A stretch of 64,000 nucleotides of DNA. Origin: Hemibagrus wyckioides. Taxonomy: Eukaryota > Chordata > Actinopteri > Siluriformes > Bagridae. Where the stretch lies: assembly GCF_019097595.1 (NCBI RefSeq), contig NC_080710.1, positions 6,717,780 to 6,781,779 on the forward strand, written 5' to 3'. Positions 31,911 through 44,117 of this stretch are shown here, piece after piece (position 1 is the first letter of the stretch; the number at the start of each line of letters is the position of its first letter). The position numbers and the translations under genes were made by a program. The notes beneath the pieces were generated by a model, which saw only the letters and a program-made list of their open reading frames with translations, searched no databases and had not been told where the DNA came from.

Positions 31911-32135
31911 TTTCATTTCATTGTCTGTACCACTTATCCAATCTATACTCAGGCAATTCACAGACAAATCAGCCTAGAAGCAAGTCTTTGGACTGTGGGA
32001 GGAAACCAGAGCAAACCCACCAAGCACAGGGAGAACATGAAAACTCCACACACACAGTGAGCAGGAGCAAGACTCAAACCCAGGATGCTGGAGGTGTGAG
32101 GCAGATGTGCTGACCATTAAGCCACCATGCCACCT
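31911..32135 (-). mobile_element. tRNA-derived SINE (family S2) nested in a Tc1 arm
   Basis: On the minus strand it begins 'ggtggcatggtggcttaatg' (tRNA-like head), has a B-box-like gggtttgagtcttgctcctg, then 'gtggagttttcatgttctcc' and ggtttcctcccacagtccaa. The 12-bp direct repeats ttacacaaagat (31899-31910) and ttacacaatgat (32136-32147) flank it. The other arm of the host Tc1 shows the uninterrupted site. Confidence 0.85.
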
Positions 32136-32379
32136 TTACACAATGATAATGCAACTAAATACAAAATGTAGTTTTTAAATTATGATTTCATTTATTAAGG
32201 GAAAAAAAGTTGTCCACCCCTGCCTGGCACTATGTGAAAAAGTAATTGCCCCCTAAATCTAATAACTGGTTGTGCCACCCTTTGCAGCAACAACTGCAAT
32301 CAAGCGTTTGCCATAACTGGCAATGAGTATTTCACATTGCTGTGGAGGAATTTTGGCCCACTCTTCTTTGCAGAATTGT

Positions 32380-33300
32380 TTTAATTCAACCACATTGGAA
32401 GGTTTTCAAGCATGACTGGACTGTTTAAGGTCATCTCAATCGGATTTAAGACCGGACTTTGACTTGGCCACTCCAAAACCTTAATTTTGTTTTTCTTGAG
32501 CCATTCAGAGGTGGACTTGCTGGTGTGTTTGGGATCATTGTCCTGCTGCATAATCCAAGTGCGCTTGAGCTTGAGGTCACAAACTGACGGCCGGGCATTC
32601 TCCTTCAGAATTTTCTGATAGCGTGCAGAATTCATGGTTCCATCAATTATGGCAAGTCGTCCAGGTCCTGAAGCTGCAAAGCAGCCCCAGGCACTACCAC
32701 CACCATGTGTGACTGTGGGTATGATGTTCTTTTTATGAAATGCTGTGTTGGTTTTACGCCAGATGTAACGGGACACACACCTTCCAAAAAGTTCAACTTT
32801 TGTCGCATCAGTCCACAGAATATTTGCCCAAAAGTCTTGGGGATAATCAAGATATTTTTTGGCAAATGTGAGACGAGCTTTTGTGTTCTTTTTGGTCAGC
32901 AATGGCTTTTGCCTTGGAACTCTCCCATAGATACCGTTTTTGCCCAGACTCTTTATTGTTGAATCATGAACACTGACCTTAATTGAGGCAAGTGAGGCCT
33001 GCAATTCTTTAGATGTTGTTTTGGGTTCTTTTATGACCTCCTGGATGAGTCGTCATTGCGCTCTTGGAGTAATTTTGGTAGGCCGGCCACTCCTGGGAAG
33101 GTTCACCACTGTTCCAAGTTTTCTCCATTTGTGGATAATGGCTCTGACCGTGGTTCACTGGAGTCCCAAAACCTTAGAAATGGCTTTATAACCCTTTCCA
33201 GACTGTTACAGGTCAACTATTTTGTTTCTCATCTGTTCTTGAATTTTTTTAGATCACGGCATAATATGTTGCTCTTTAAGCATGCTTCAATTTGTCAGAC
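32380..33300 (-). pseudogene. Tc1 transposase pseudogene
   Basis: An open frame at 32381-33004 carries [33 protein letters not shown] (first D), [20 protein letters not shown] (second D) and [12 protein letters not shown] (E). The glycine box has lost three residues (HGGGSAWGC). The reading breaks just after the catalytic E. The N-terminal region (33005-33300) is in other frames. It is not functional but relatively well preserved. Confidence 0.85.
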
Positions 33301-34439
33301 AGGTTCTATTTAAGTGATTTCTTGATTCAACAGGTCTGGCAGTAATCAGGCCTGGGTATGTAGTGAAATTTAACTCAGCTTTCTAAAATAATTTGGTTAA
33401 TCACAGTTCTTTCATGATTTAACAGGATGGGGCAATTAATTTTTCATGTAGAGCCAGGTAGGTTTGGACACCTTTTTTCCTGGAATAAATGAAAATCATT
33501 TAAAAACATTTTGTATTTAGTTGCATTATCTTTGTGTAATATAAAAATTTGTTTGATGTGAAACTTGACAAATATGCAAATAAATAAATAAAGGGGGAGG
33601 GGGGCAAAAACCTTTTCACAGCACTGTAGATGGTGTGTGTTTTTCTACAGTGGTTTTACTCCTAGTTTTGCTAAAGTACTAAATAAAAATTTAGGATTGA
33701 TTTAGATTTTTATCTTTGATTAGGGCAAAGAGATATGCTGATCTAGAAGTACTCAGTAGCTCAGAAGTCTTTCCTTCCACATCAGTTAAAATACTGATCA
33801 TTTAGTTTTTACATTTTCTATACTGTCTATAGTTTTAGACATTTACATTCTAATTTCCTGATTGTTTTAAGGTTTGTGTGATTATACCAGCTAGTTTCTT
33901 CTCTTTAATTATTTTCCTAAGTGGAGCTACAGTATCTAGGGTGTAGTGAAACACTGACTCCAAGTAATCAGTCGCCTGATCAAGTTCTATGGGGTCAGAC
34001 AGCGATCCAATCATCGCTCTGCAGTAGCAGACATAAATGTACTTTTAACATGGTGACATGGCAAATTGCATATCTTGTGTCTAAGACCCATTTTAAATGA
34101 AAGATAATGGTCTGAGAGCTACTGACTGGGGAAGTGTATTATTTTCTGTATATAATCTGAATGTTAGAATAAGATTACATTCTGATTAACACCTTCTGAA
34201 TCTAAGATGGACAACAGTTCTCAGAGGATCTGACTTATCATAATGAATGTTGAAGTCTCCCACAATTAATGCTTTGTTTAAAGAAATGACTAGGATTGAA
34301 ATTAAATCTAATTTGTACCAGAAAAGCTATAAAGATTATATATATTCTTATGAGTATGGTGCCTTTACGTCAACATAACTGTAGCAAGTGTAACAGGTGC
34401 ATATTAGACAAATGTTAACTTTACACAAAACAGAAGCCC

Positions 34440-34830
34440 AAAAATTAGAGCACACGAGAATCTTAACACTTTTCCATTAACCCAGACATAAGACTAGTGT
34501 AGGTGAAAATGCTCTTTCAGAAGGACAGCAAAGTACAATGGGATGAAGCTGGGTTACCCACAGAATAAAATTAGACAGCACCAAGGAAAACCCCAGAGAC
34601 CACCACTATTATCTTATCTCGAGGAGGATGAAGATTTTCTGCCACCACTCTGATTGGCTGCCCACCGAGTAAGCTTAGGATACGCCCCTTGTCATGCTGA
34701 CTTTCACTGTGAGAAGTGCTGAAACAGTTCCGTTCTTTCAGCATCAGAGGGGTGGTCACATGAGTGATTTCCTGTTGTCCGCCGCCACAGTAAGCAGGAA
34801 AAACCATAAAAAGTCATTGTGACCAACATT
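34440..34830. other. Unassigned, less AT-rich segment beside the LINE relic
   Basis: It contains tctgattggctgcccaccga and 'cctgttgtccgccgccacag'. It lies immediately upstream (minus strand) of the LINE endonuclease relic, so it may be the 5' UTR of that LINE. No coding was recognised. Confidence 0.3.
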
Positions 34831-34974
34831 AAAAAAAACTTTCAGTGATAAAAATGTTTCATACATGATAAATTCAAACAGGCAGTGACATTGGTTCCAA
34901 ATCCATCAAAACTCCATGATTGGCTAGGGGATTCACCTAGCTTTTAATTTTAACCATTAGGAAGCTTATTAATG

Positions 34975-35260
34975 CAATTAGGGGAGTTTATTAAAATTAG
35001 ATAATTTACAGTGTATATTTAAAAAACAAAAAAACAAAACAACAACCACACCCATGGCAGATTTTTGTTGTGTAAAAATTAAACCAAGATAAATCCTGTC
35101 AGACCCATTTCCACCTTTATTTATGTGAAATTGGTACAACAAAACTGGTACAATAACCTGGTTGTACAGTATAAGTGCACACACCCCTAAACTAATATCT
35201 GAAGCACTTATATAAGCTTTATAACAGCATTCAGTCTTTGTGGGTAAGGGTCAATGTCAG
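34975..35260 (+). repeat. Interspersed repeat R1 (copy 1)
   Basis: 'catggcagatttttgttgtg' followed by 'aaaccaagataaatcctgtc' reappears inverted near 37690-37775. Its right side has 'gcacacacccctaaactaat' and cagcattcagtctttgtggg. It is probably a DNA transposon relic. Confidence 0.5.
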
Positions 35261-35329
35261 GAGCATGGGGTGCCAGGCAGGAAAAGTCAGACCCAAATGC
35301 AGGAATAGACAGGGGTTTATTAAACAGAT

Positions 35330-35990
35330 TCATTAAACTTTATTCATCCCAGTGGATAATTTACAGCTTCCAGCAGTATCCATAAGCACAGGTAATAAGG
35401 TAGTTTAAAAAAATAAAAAAAAAAATTAAAAATAAAATAAAATAAAAAAAGGAACAAATACTAAGTACCCAAAGTTAAGGGTATAAAATATCAAAATAAA
35501 AATATAAAAACCCTACAATAAAATACTAAATAGACATTTTTAGGTATGAGAAGTAGTAATGTGCAAACAAGAAGGAACAGACAATGTGCAAAAACTGCAT
35601 GTTTGAGTCCTGTGCAAATCTCAGTGTATTGAAGAGTTCTGTGCAAACCAGAGTGTAATGGTGTATAGTGTATAGTTTGTTGTGCAGTCCAGGACAGAGC
35701 AGTGTCAGCACTGACCTCTTCTACACAGAGCATCTGTGTTGGCAGTCCAGTAAATTTTTATCATCCATCTGTACTCCAGGGTATTTGTAGGTCTTGAAAA
35801 ATCCACAGTCACCGTTGATGGTCACGTGCTCCGGTTGAGGCCTGGGCCTCCTGAAGTCCACCACCCTGGTCTTTGTGGTGTTGAGGTGCAGATGGTTACA
35901 GTCAGACTATGCAACAAAGTCCTGTTTTCAGTTTCCTGTACTCCTCCTCCTGTCCCTTCCTGATACAGCCCACAATTATAAAATAACAGA
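35330..35990 (-). mobile_element. LINE reverse-transcriptase C-terminal fragment, antisense
   Basis: The minus strand reads TKTRVVDFRRPRPQPEHVTI, then FKTYKYPGVQMDD and a worn tail, typical of the region after the RT domain in L2/Rex1 LINEs. A-rich DNA at 35402-35460 follows. The flanks (35250-35330 and 36010-36220) look like one other repeat split by this insertion, containing 'gtcagacccaaatgcaggaa'. Confidence 0.6.
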
Positions 35991-36245
35991 GACTGGAAAC
36001 CATCAGGGACCACTGATTAACAAAACAGCACCCTAAGATAAGAACTCAGAAAACAACACGTGAGACAACCAGCATAAATAGTGGAGGTAATTAGTGAAAC
36101 ACAAGGGACAGGTATGCACAGAAAACACGTGAGAACACAAAACATAAACAAAGGCACATGGTACAGGTATAAACAACCCCCTGCTGGAATGCCCCCTAGT
36201 GTTCTAACAGGAAATTAGCCAAGCCATCCAGTCAGTCAGTTTGGC

Positions 36246-37562
36246 ACATATTGAACCGGCGACAGGGTCATGGCTGGCCAAGGCTCACTGATGCATATGG
36301 GGAGTGAAGGCTGGCCCGTGTGATCCGATCCAACAGACGAGCTACTGTTGCTCAAATTGCTGAAGAAGTTAATGCTGGTTCTGATAGAAAGATGCCAGAA
36401 TACACAGTGCAGAGTACACAGTGCATCGCAGCCTGTTGTGTATGGGGCTGCATAGCCACAGACCAGTCAGGGTGCCCATGCTGACCCCTGTGCACCGCCG
36501 AAAGCACCAAAAATAAGAACTGGACCACAGGGCAATAGAAGAAGGTGGCCTGGTCTGACGGTGGCCGGGTGTGTGTACGTCTCTTACCTGGGGAAAACAT
36601 GGCACCAGGATGCACCATGGGAAGAAGGCAAGCCAGCGATGGGAATGTCATGCTTTGGGCAATGTTCTGCTGGGAAACCTTGGCTCCTGCCATCCATGTG
36701 GATGTTACTTTGACACGTACCACCTACCTAAGCAATGTTGCAGACCATGTACACCCTTTCAGAGAAGCGGTATTTCCTGATGGCTGTGGCAGGATAGCAG
36801 GATAATGCACCGTGCCACAAAGCAAAAATGGTTCAGGAATGGTTTGATGAGCACAACAACGAGTTTGAGGTGATTCAAGATTCAAGGATCAAGATTCAAG
36901 ATTCAAGAAGCTTTATTGTCATTTCAACCACATATAGCTGGTGCAGTACATAGTGAAATGAAACAACATTTCTCCAGGACCTGGTGCTACATAAACATAC
37001 AACAACAAGTTCAACACAAAACAACAAACAACACCACAGAGCTAGGACAGAAGTTTGTCTTAGCCACGTAAAGTGCACAGTGTCCAGCTAGGTGCAAACA
37101 GAGCATAGACAAGACAGTGCAAAAGACAATAAATACAAGAAAGACAACACAAAAGAACACAGGACACTTAGCGCCGAAAAGAAATAAAAGAACGTGTACT
37201 GGAATGTAAGTGAAATAAAATAGATAAAGTGAAATGATGTAGAAAAATAAAAAAAAAAGTATTGTGCAAAAATATTGTGCAAAAATACACAGCAGCAGGT
37301 ATTGACTTGGCCTCCAAATTCCCCAGATCTCAATCCAGTGGAGCATCTGTGGGATGTGCTGGACAAACAGAATGATCCATGGAGGCCCCACCTCACAACT
37401 TAGAGGACTTAAAGGATCTGCTGCTAACATCTTGGTACCAAATACCACAGCACACCTTCGGGGACCTAGTGGAGTCCATGCCTCGACGGGTCAGGGCTGT
37501 TTTAGCAGCAAAAGGAGGACACAATATTAGGCAGGTGGTCATAAAGTTATGCCTGATCAGTG
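36246..37562 (+). mobile_element. Tc1 family-A copy, 5'-truncated and interrupted
   Basis: It joins family A at 'ttgaaccggcgacagggtca' and ends 'ataaagttatgcctgatcag' then tg, with TA at 37563-37564. Relics include GGRVCVRLLPGENMAPGCTM, VMLWAMFCWETLAPA and [19 protein letters not shown]. An unrelated repeat (36869-37303) interrupts it between gagtttgaggtg and 'ttgacttggcctcc'. The N-terminal end is lost. Confidence 0.8.
36869..37303 (-). mobile_element. Retroposon-like insertion in Tc1, antisense
   Basis: It starts with tandem gattcaa/gattcaag units, then gaagctttattgtcatttca and 'gtgaaatgaaacaacatttc', a sequence typical of LINE-mobilised 3' ends with a short tandem tail on the minus strand. 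The right side is A-rich with a duplicated gtgcaaaaatatt. Confidence 0.55.
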
Positions 37563-37569
37563 TATGCTT

Positions 37570-37840
37570 GAATTGTTTGATTCTGAACACCAGTGCATTC
37601 TCAATTATAAAAGAGTGTGCACACTTACGCAATCAGGTTATTTGGATAGTTTGATGATTCTTATTGTGGTTCACTTTAACATATACATTTCACAATAAAG
37701 ATGGAAAATATCCTGACATGATTTATCTTGGTTTCATTTTTTTACACAACAAAAAACCTGCCATCGTAAAAGGGATGTTTAGATTTTTTTAATATTTACT
37801 GTACCCCTTTTACGATGACAGGTTTTTGTTGCTTTACAAG
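37570..37840 (-). repeat. Interspersed repeat R1 (copy 2), inverted relative to copy 1
   Basis: The inverse of 34975-35260, sharing 'atgatttatcttggtttcat' and cacaacaaaaaacctgccat. It ends in a near-perfect hairpin: 37742-37774 pairs with 37803-37836. Confidence 0.5.
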
Positions 37841-37999
37841 CTATCAAAATTGTACATGCAAATTAGTACCGTATTAGTAGACACAAAGTGCAGTATAGAA
37901 CTCATCTAACAATAATCATACTCATCTGGGACATTACATTAAATTTGTCAGATTACATTTAATAACTGATACAGGATACATTTCAGGCATATTGGTGAC

Positions 38000-39280
38000 A
38001 GGGTGTCATAGATGACATGACTAAATTTGGTACACCTATCCAGTTTGCATCCTTTTAGTAGTCTCCTAGAATAGGTGGCATGCAATGATCAGGTCTGGAG
38101 ATGCTGGTTTGAGGAAGCAGCTCCAGAGGATGCAACACTTCCTGATAGATAGGACAGTTTGGTGGATGCCTTTCACAAGCTATTTGAAGCTGGTACCCTG
38201 ACCATACTATTGCAAAGGGAGCATTAATTAAACTAAAATAAATGTCAAAATAACCTCAGTTATTTTAAATAATCATCACATAATACCCCACATGTACAAC
38301 TACTGACTGTGAAAAACACCTGACCAGTGTTAAGTTTACCCTGGCAAAAATGCAACTTGCCGAAATGGCTAGGAACCACAAAGGGCCGGACATTAACATA
38401 TCAGTGAGAAAGCTGACATGTTGTATATACCTGTTTGTAATACCTTCCTTCAACAGTGTATGGTAGTGTATTGATTATTAATATAGTGACATTATTAATC
38501 AATAGTCTTTTTTTCATGTAGGGATTTAGCAATTTTATTTTATTAGCCAGATTTAATCACAATGAATGGAGTAAGGCATGGACACTGAATCTAATCATTC
38601 ATGAACTGTCAGAGTCTAAAATGTTCCCAACATGTATCATGTGGCTACTGCTATAAAAAGCTTCCCTGAAATTAACTTGAACAGCTGATGAGCCACTGAG
38701 CTTCAGAATCACACTGCTTGTCAGATTCTGTCTGTCAACTGCTCTCTTACTTCCCTAATAAAGGCCCCTCACACAGAAGGTAAATGTATATAGTATTAAT
38801 AACAGAGCTTTGAGTATTTAGAGGTCAGCTGAAATACAAATAAAATATGCAGATATGTGATTAATGCCTCTATAAATCCAAGCAGAGAATAACATACTGC
38901 ATAGTGACGGTTTGCCAGACACACCTGTTTAGTCTCCATCATTTACACAGCATACTATTTTGGGCACTGCTTATTGCACAGAATTCCCTTATACAGGGAT
39001 GTCTAAACTAGGGCCTGCCACCATTACTGCAAAAGTCTTTAAGCCATTTTAAAAATAACATTTTGGGGCCTCTACTTAAAGATTTATAAATGAATGCTCC
39101 TGTGAATGAAGATTCAGAAAGTATGAGAATCACTTACAACTCAAAAATCATTTTTTTGGTTTCGAAACCCTGAGTCAACTTGCTCCTTGACATGTGTGTA
39201 CATTTAAAAATAAACAGTGAACACGTACAACAGGTGGATACCACAACTCAGTGACTTCAAAGGGCAACCAACATTATGTC
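38000..39280. other. Intergenic DNA, nothing recognised
   Basis: AT-rich, with no repeat ends, coding motifs or RNA features that I can name. Confidence 0.5.
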
Positions 39281-39284
39281 CTTA

Positions 39285-39553
<269 letters not shown>

Positions 39554-39583
39554 GGATGCTATGTGTACAGAGACTGCCAGGAG

Positions 39584-39664
39584 TCTATAATGTTGAGCCT
39601 ATACAGAGAAGACAGACAGTTGGTGTAACTGTCTGTCTTCTCTGTATAGGCTCAACATTATAGA
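39584..39664. repeat. Perfect inverted repeat, 38-bp arms, 5-base loop
   Basis: The arm at 39584-39621 (starting tctataatgttgagcctata) and its exact complement at 39627-39664 are separated by GGTGT. It lies 30 bp after the long TA tract. No coding or element is associated. Confidence 0.95.
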
Positions 39665-39734
39665 GAGATTCGCAAAAACAAAGGTATATAACCACACCAG
39701 TCACATAAAATAAGAACATTTTTGCTGTTAGGAT

Positions 39735-39761
39735 TATATGTATGTATGTATGTATGTATGT
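39735..39761. repeat. (GTAT)n microsatellite
   Basis: About six to seven TATG units. Confidence 0.85.
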
Positions 39762-40541
39762 TAAACTGCTATGGCAGTAATGTTCCACTACATAAATGTA
39801 TTACTTGTAGATTAAATTTACTTTTTTCTGTAAATCCCAGAAGCTCAGCGGTTATACTCAAATAATCATGCCATGGTCAGAATTACTATTACAAGTTCCT
39901 AATTCTGATGGTTGACATGAACATTACCTGAAGCTATCTAAATAATTTCATGCATACTGATTGGCTACAATTGGGTACAGTTGTTCTCAATGAATGTATT
40001 TGTTTGTATACAACCACAGACACATCTTACAAATATAAAAGAAAGCTGTTTCATTGCTTTATCCATACAATTAAGAGTGATGTCAGTAACAGCACAGGGT
40101 GTCTTTCTGTGGGTTAGAGAAGAATCTTGTCACTCCTACATTTAAAACATGATGCTCTTCACAGGTTCACAAGTTCAGGTCCTGCTGATCCAGCTTATAG
40201 GTAGACATCACCTCAACAGCCCCTCCATTAGCAGTGTTGTGTGCACATGGCATCTGTAAGAGCAGCTCCTTGAATAAGCTCCTTCGATTTCTTAATGTTT
40301 ATGAATAATTTATTGATCAAGTTATGTTATTGTCACTATGTTGCAAGGTTCTACAAGGTTATGTACATTGACTCATTGTTCTGAGAGATTAGTCTGTTTG
40401 GTGTTGTATCATCAGCAAATTTGATAGTGGTATGAGCTATTCTAAAGGGCATGGTTTGGGACATGAATGTAAAGGATGTACAGAAAGGGGCTCAGCACAG
40501 CCCTGGGGGCTCCTGTTTTCAGGATCAGGAATGAAGATATA

Positions 40542-40975
40542 CACCATTTAGCCATAACATTTAAACCAGTGACAGTGAGGTGAATGACATTGATTTTCTT
40601 GATTATAATGGTACCTGTCAAGGGGTGGGATTATATTATGCAGCAAGGTGGTGTGTTGGAAGCATGAGAAATGGGCAAGCATATGAGATCTAAGTAACGT
40701 TGACAAGGTCCAGATTGTGAAGGCTAGATGACTAGTTAGGTCAGGCAGGTCTTGTGGGGTGTTCTCTGTATGCAGTGGTTAATATTTAATAAAGCATTCC
40801 AAGAAAGAACAACTGGTGAACCAGCAACATGGTCATGGGCGCCCAAAGCTTGTGTGTGAGGTGTGATGGCTAGCCAATCTAGTCCAATCATACAGAGCAT
40901 TACTGTAGCACAAATCAGTGAAAACGTTAATTCTAGCTATGATAGCAAAGTCTCAGACCACATACTATACTATAC
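40542..40975 (+). mobile_element. Tc1 family-A 5' half, degenerate
   Basis: The left end caccatttagccataacatt follows TA at 40540-40541. Blocks like 'gtgaaccagcaacatggtca' and 'catacagagcattactgtag' match 18425-18540. The right half is missing. Confidence 0.65.
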
Positions 40976-41329
40976 CATGTCAGAAGCTGCAATAAGGTCA
41001 AACAACATGCTGGTAAAATAAAACAACATTATTTTTAATTACACTTTATGGTGTCACCCAGATAAAGATGATTTATGGGTTCCTTATGAGGTAGTACTCT
41101 GACATGTCATTGTTTAGTATGTACTGTTCCACGTTTTTTGACATCCTTCATAAGAAGAAAAAAGGATAATACACGTGATATAAATGTTTGTTTTTTTTCT
41201 TATTCAATCTTGATTCAGAAGCCAAGATTTCATTAGGGCCAATGGCATCAATGTTCATGAGAGACCCTTACCCACAGCCACAAAATATCCTTGTGGCTTC
41301 AGAGATCCACAAACAATTCAGTTCAAATC

Positions 41330-41870
41330 AATTTTATTCATATAGTGCTTGCAATTAATTATAGTGCTTTAGACATTGTCTCAAAGTAGATTTAGATAAA
41401 TCTAAAAATTTAGATTATAAATGAGTTTTATTAAAGTTTCAAATTAAATTCATATTTATTCCTAGTGAGCAAGCCTGAGGCAGGAAAAAAGTCCCTGAGA
41501 CAATATGACGAAGAAACCTTGAGAGGAACCTCATGGCCTTTTCTACAACTGTATGTAGTCATGAAGTGGGGTCATGTAACCAAGACCTTTTGAGCAACTT
41601 ATAAATCAGTTTAATTGTTAAGTTCATTATAGATTTAACACTAATTCCTTTCTGCCAAAAGCCATTAAATATTCAATAATTGAGATCCGAGTGCAATACG
41701 GAGCACAGCAACGGTAGTTCAAAGCTGGCACCACAGTCTTCAAGTGGTTCTATCTATAGCAGTCCCATGGGTTTCCAGGCTTGAGCCATCCCCATTAGCA
41801 GTGAGCACCACAAGCAAAGAGACTCCAAAGAGAAGTAGGGCATCAGGATGGACCAAGTATTCAATTGAAT
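41330..41870 (-). mobile_element. L2-like LINE 3' end, antisense
   Basis: 'tttattcctagtgagcaagc', 'gaaaccttgagaggaacc', aacactaattcctttctgcc and 'gtggttctatctatagcagt' occur in the same order as at 29100-29480, so this is the same LINE family's 3' region. The left edge has the ttcaaatcaattttattcat motif. Confidence 0.65.
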
Positions 41871-41879
41871 TTTATTTTA

Positions 41880-43830
41880 TTTATTTTTTATAGCACTTTT
41901 AAACAATGGATCTTGTCCAACATTTACAGTTTTGTAAGCAGTTTTTTACATTTTGTAAGCAGATTTACAGAAAAATAATAAAAACTTTTTTTTTCAATAA
42001 GGGGGATATTCTGTCTTTTTGTAATTCCAAAACAGTTAAATACCGTAAATACATTTAGCAGAGAGAGGGGTTAAGAGGCTGTAGAATCTTCCCAACAACA
42101 CTCCACCACCTGACCCTGGCAATTCACACTTAATAAATATGTCAAGCAAGGATTTGATGTGTTTTTTGTACTGATTTGTAGGTGAGGAGATATTTGCAGA
42201 AAATTTTTACTTTTCCAGCCAGTATTTCCAACCATATTTTTGTGCCAGGAGATTCAGCAGTTCAGAGGCTGTGAGTAGCACTCTCACTGACCTTAAATTG
42301 CAACTGATTGAACAGCACTATAATCTTCTGAAGATCTAGACAGCATATATATGAGGCTCATATTCCAAAGTGTTCCAGCTACTCTTGGTTTCTGGTTTCC
42401 TGAGCTTCTTGAAAGGAACCAGCAATTCCATAGCTTCACTTTTTTAAAGTTGTCTACATCAGTTTTGGCCTACAGGATTTTTTAAATCCCAAGCTAAATT
42501 AATGAACAGACACACTCATTTAATGCAGAGAGAAATGTATAGTTTTTTATTTTCTAGAATTAACTGTGCTTTAATAGCTTTATTTGGAGCTTACTAAAAG
42601 TTTAACTGGAAACTCACATTTAGTTGGTAAAATACATTTCTATATGGTTTTCCTCAACTAAGCTTCTCCAGAAACACTGTTGAAGGGTTAATATTGGTTG
42701 TATATTCAAGTTATTGTGCCGCAGAGTGATTCAGTTCCATTATTTTATATATTTCTTAACAGCTATGCATTAAGAGTTAATTTGAGTAATGAACTAAACT
42801 AAGGGAATAATCTGGATACTGCTGTGCTACTCAATGTAAAAAAAAATGATGGGGAAGATGTGACAGGACCACCTCCTGGAGTCTACATCTATGGACTCTT
42901 TCTAGATGGGAAAACAGAACAGCAAGCTAACAGAATCTTCTCTTAATGTATTCCTTATTAAATACAGAGAAAAATGTATAAAAAAATAGCAGCAAGTTGC
43001 TTCTAAAAGTGGTGAACCCAATTAGTTTAAAATGGCAACTTCTGCTGAAATGAACCAACAAGCAGTGATAAATTTGTATCAAATAGTGATTGTTTTAAGT
43101 ATTTGTAAAAGGCTGGATGAAACATTTCACTGGCTCGCAGTTTTTCTTCATCAGCCTATACCCCTGTCCAGTATACAGGAAGCCCAGGCACACTGACCTC
43201 AAATGCATATGAAACGTGTTTCCCCAAAACATTCAGAACCCACACGACTGGACATTGAGGGGTTTAGCCTTTGTGACTGCACATAATTTGATAATCTTAT
43301 AATAAGTCTTTAAATTTTTTTTTTTTTTTTTTTAGCATTGTAGCAACAAGACTTGAATATTTTGGTACTGTATTTGTTTCTAGTTAATTTTTTTTATTGC
43401 ATATTAATATAGATCATATATTTGATATTCTGTGGTGATGAGAAATATTGTATGTAAAATGACACAAGTATTATAATTGATTGTATTTTGTATCACTTAA
43501 TACACAGCTTTTAGTAGAAAAAGATTTTAACATGCATAAAAACATGCTTTGAAGCCCAAAAATGAAGCAAAAATAAAACACTGTATAGCTGTCATTTTAG
43601 AAGACTTCTTAGAAACCACCTGATTGAGTTGACTTTGTTTATTTCAAATAGCTAGGTGAGATCATCAAGATTAGTAAAACATAAGTACAGTGCAATAGAG
43701 TAACACAATAAGTACAATACAGTAACACAAAATGTTGCATGCAAAATCTAACACTAGAGTAGGCTAAGAATAATCCAACGCCCAACTGTGCTAATTACCT
43801 CTGGCTTTTTTCAGGTTAATCATTAAACAA
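41880..43830. other. Intergenic DNA, nothing recognised
   Basis: AT-rich sequence with a T15 run near 43317-43334. No coding or repeat family was recognised. Confidence 0.45.
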
Positions 43831-43835
43831 CCATT

Positions 43836-43841
43836 TTTATT
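43836..43841 (-). promoter_or_regulatory. Candidate polyadenylation signal of cavin4
   Basis: AATAAA on the minus strand, about 280 bp past the cavin4 stop codon. A second copy lies at 43638-43643. It is positional evidence only. Confidence 0.35.
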
Positions 43842-44117
43842 AAAATATGTTATCATTGAAATATGTCCAAGTCCATACTAAGTGTAAAAATAGCTAAATT
43901 CATTCATAAGGTTTATGCTAAGTGACTTCCCTTATTCATTCCTTCAGGTTACCATCCAGCAATAAATTTCTGGCACACGGGCTGCTCGATCTGTCTGACT
44001 GGCCCGAGTTTTTACCACCAGGTACAAGTCCATCTTCAGCCTTCTCATCAGGAAATGTACATTTCTCAAACATGACGCAAACCTGCAAACATTCCTTTTT
44101 GTCCAATGACTTGCCGC

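Larger units (their letters stand above)
31842..33626 (-). mobile_element. Tc1 transposon with TA duplication, SINE in its left arm
   Basis: The ends cagtgctatgaaaaggtttt (31842) and the complement '...aaccttttcacagcactg' (33626) are inverted. TA flanks both sides (31840-31841 and 33627-33628). The terminal arms are about 200 bp. The left arm is interrupted by the SINE 31911-32135. The enclosed transposase (32380-33300, minus) is defective. It lies 30 bp from the intact Tc1. Confidence 0.9.
29095..34400 (-). mobile_element. L2-like LINE relic, antisense, interrupted by two Tc1 elements
   Basis: Minus-strand coding text, from high to low coordinates, follows the order of a LINE ORF2. IVGDFNIHYDKSDPLR (endonuclease GDFN motif) is near 34210-34270. 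SDPIELDQATDYLE, then TLDTVAPL and IIKEKKLA (linker), is near 33900-34000. DRLKHVVGVKGTALSWLSSY and VPQGSVLGP (reverse transcriptase) is near 30320-30460. TRQKCSY and LKTHLFGQAF follow, and a 3' UTR shared with 21395 and 41330 ends at about 29095. Stops and frameshifts abound. Two Tc1 transposons (30564-31811 and 31842-33626) are inserted in it. A short piece near 30470-30515 reads in the opposite sense (LSAAFDPIDHTL). Confidence 0.75.
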
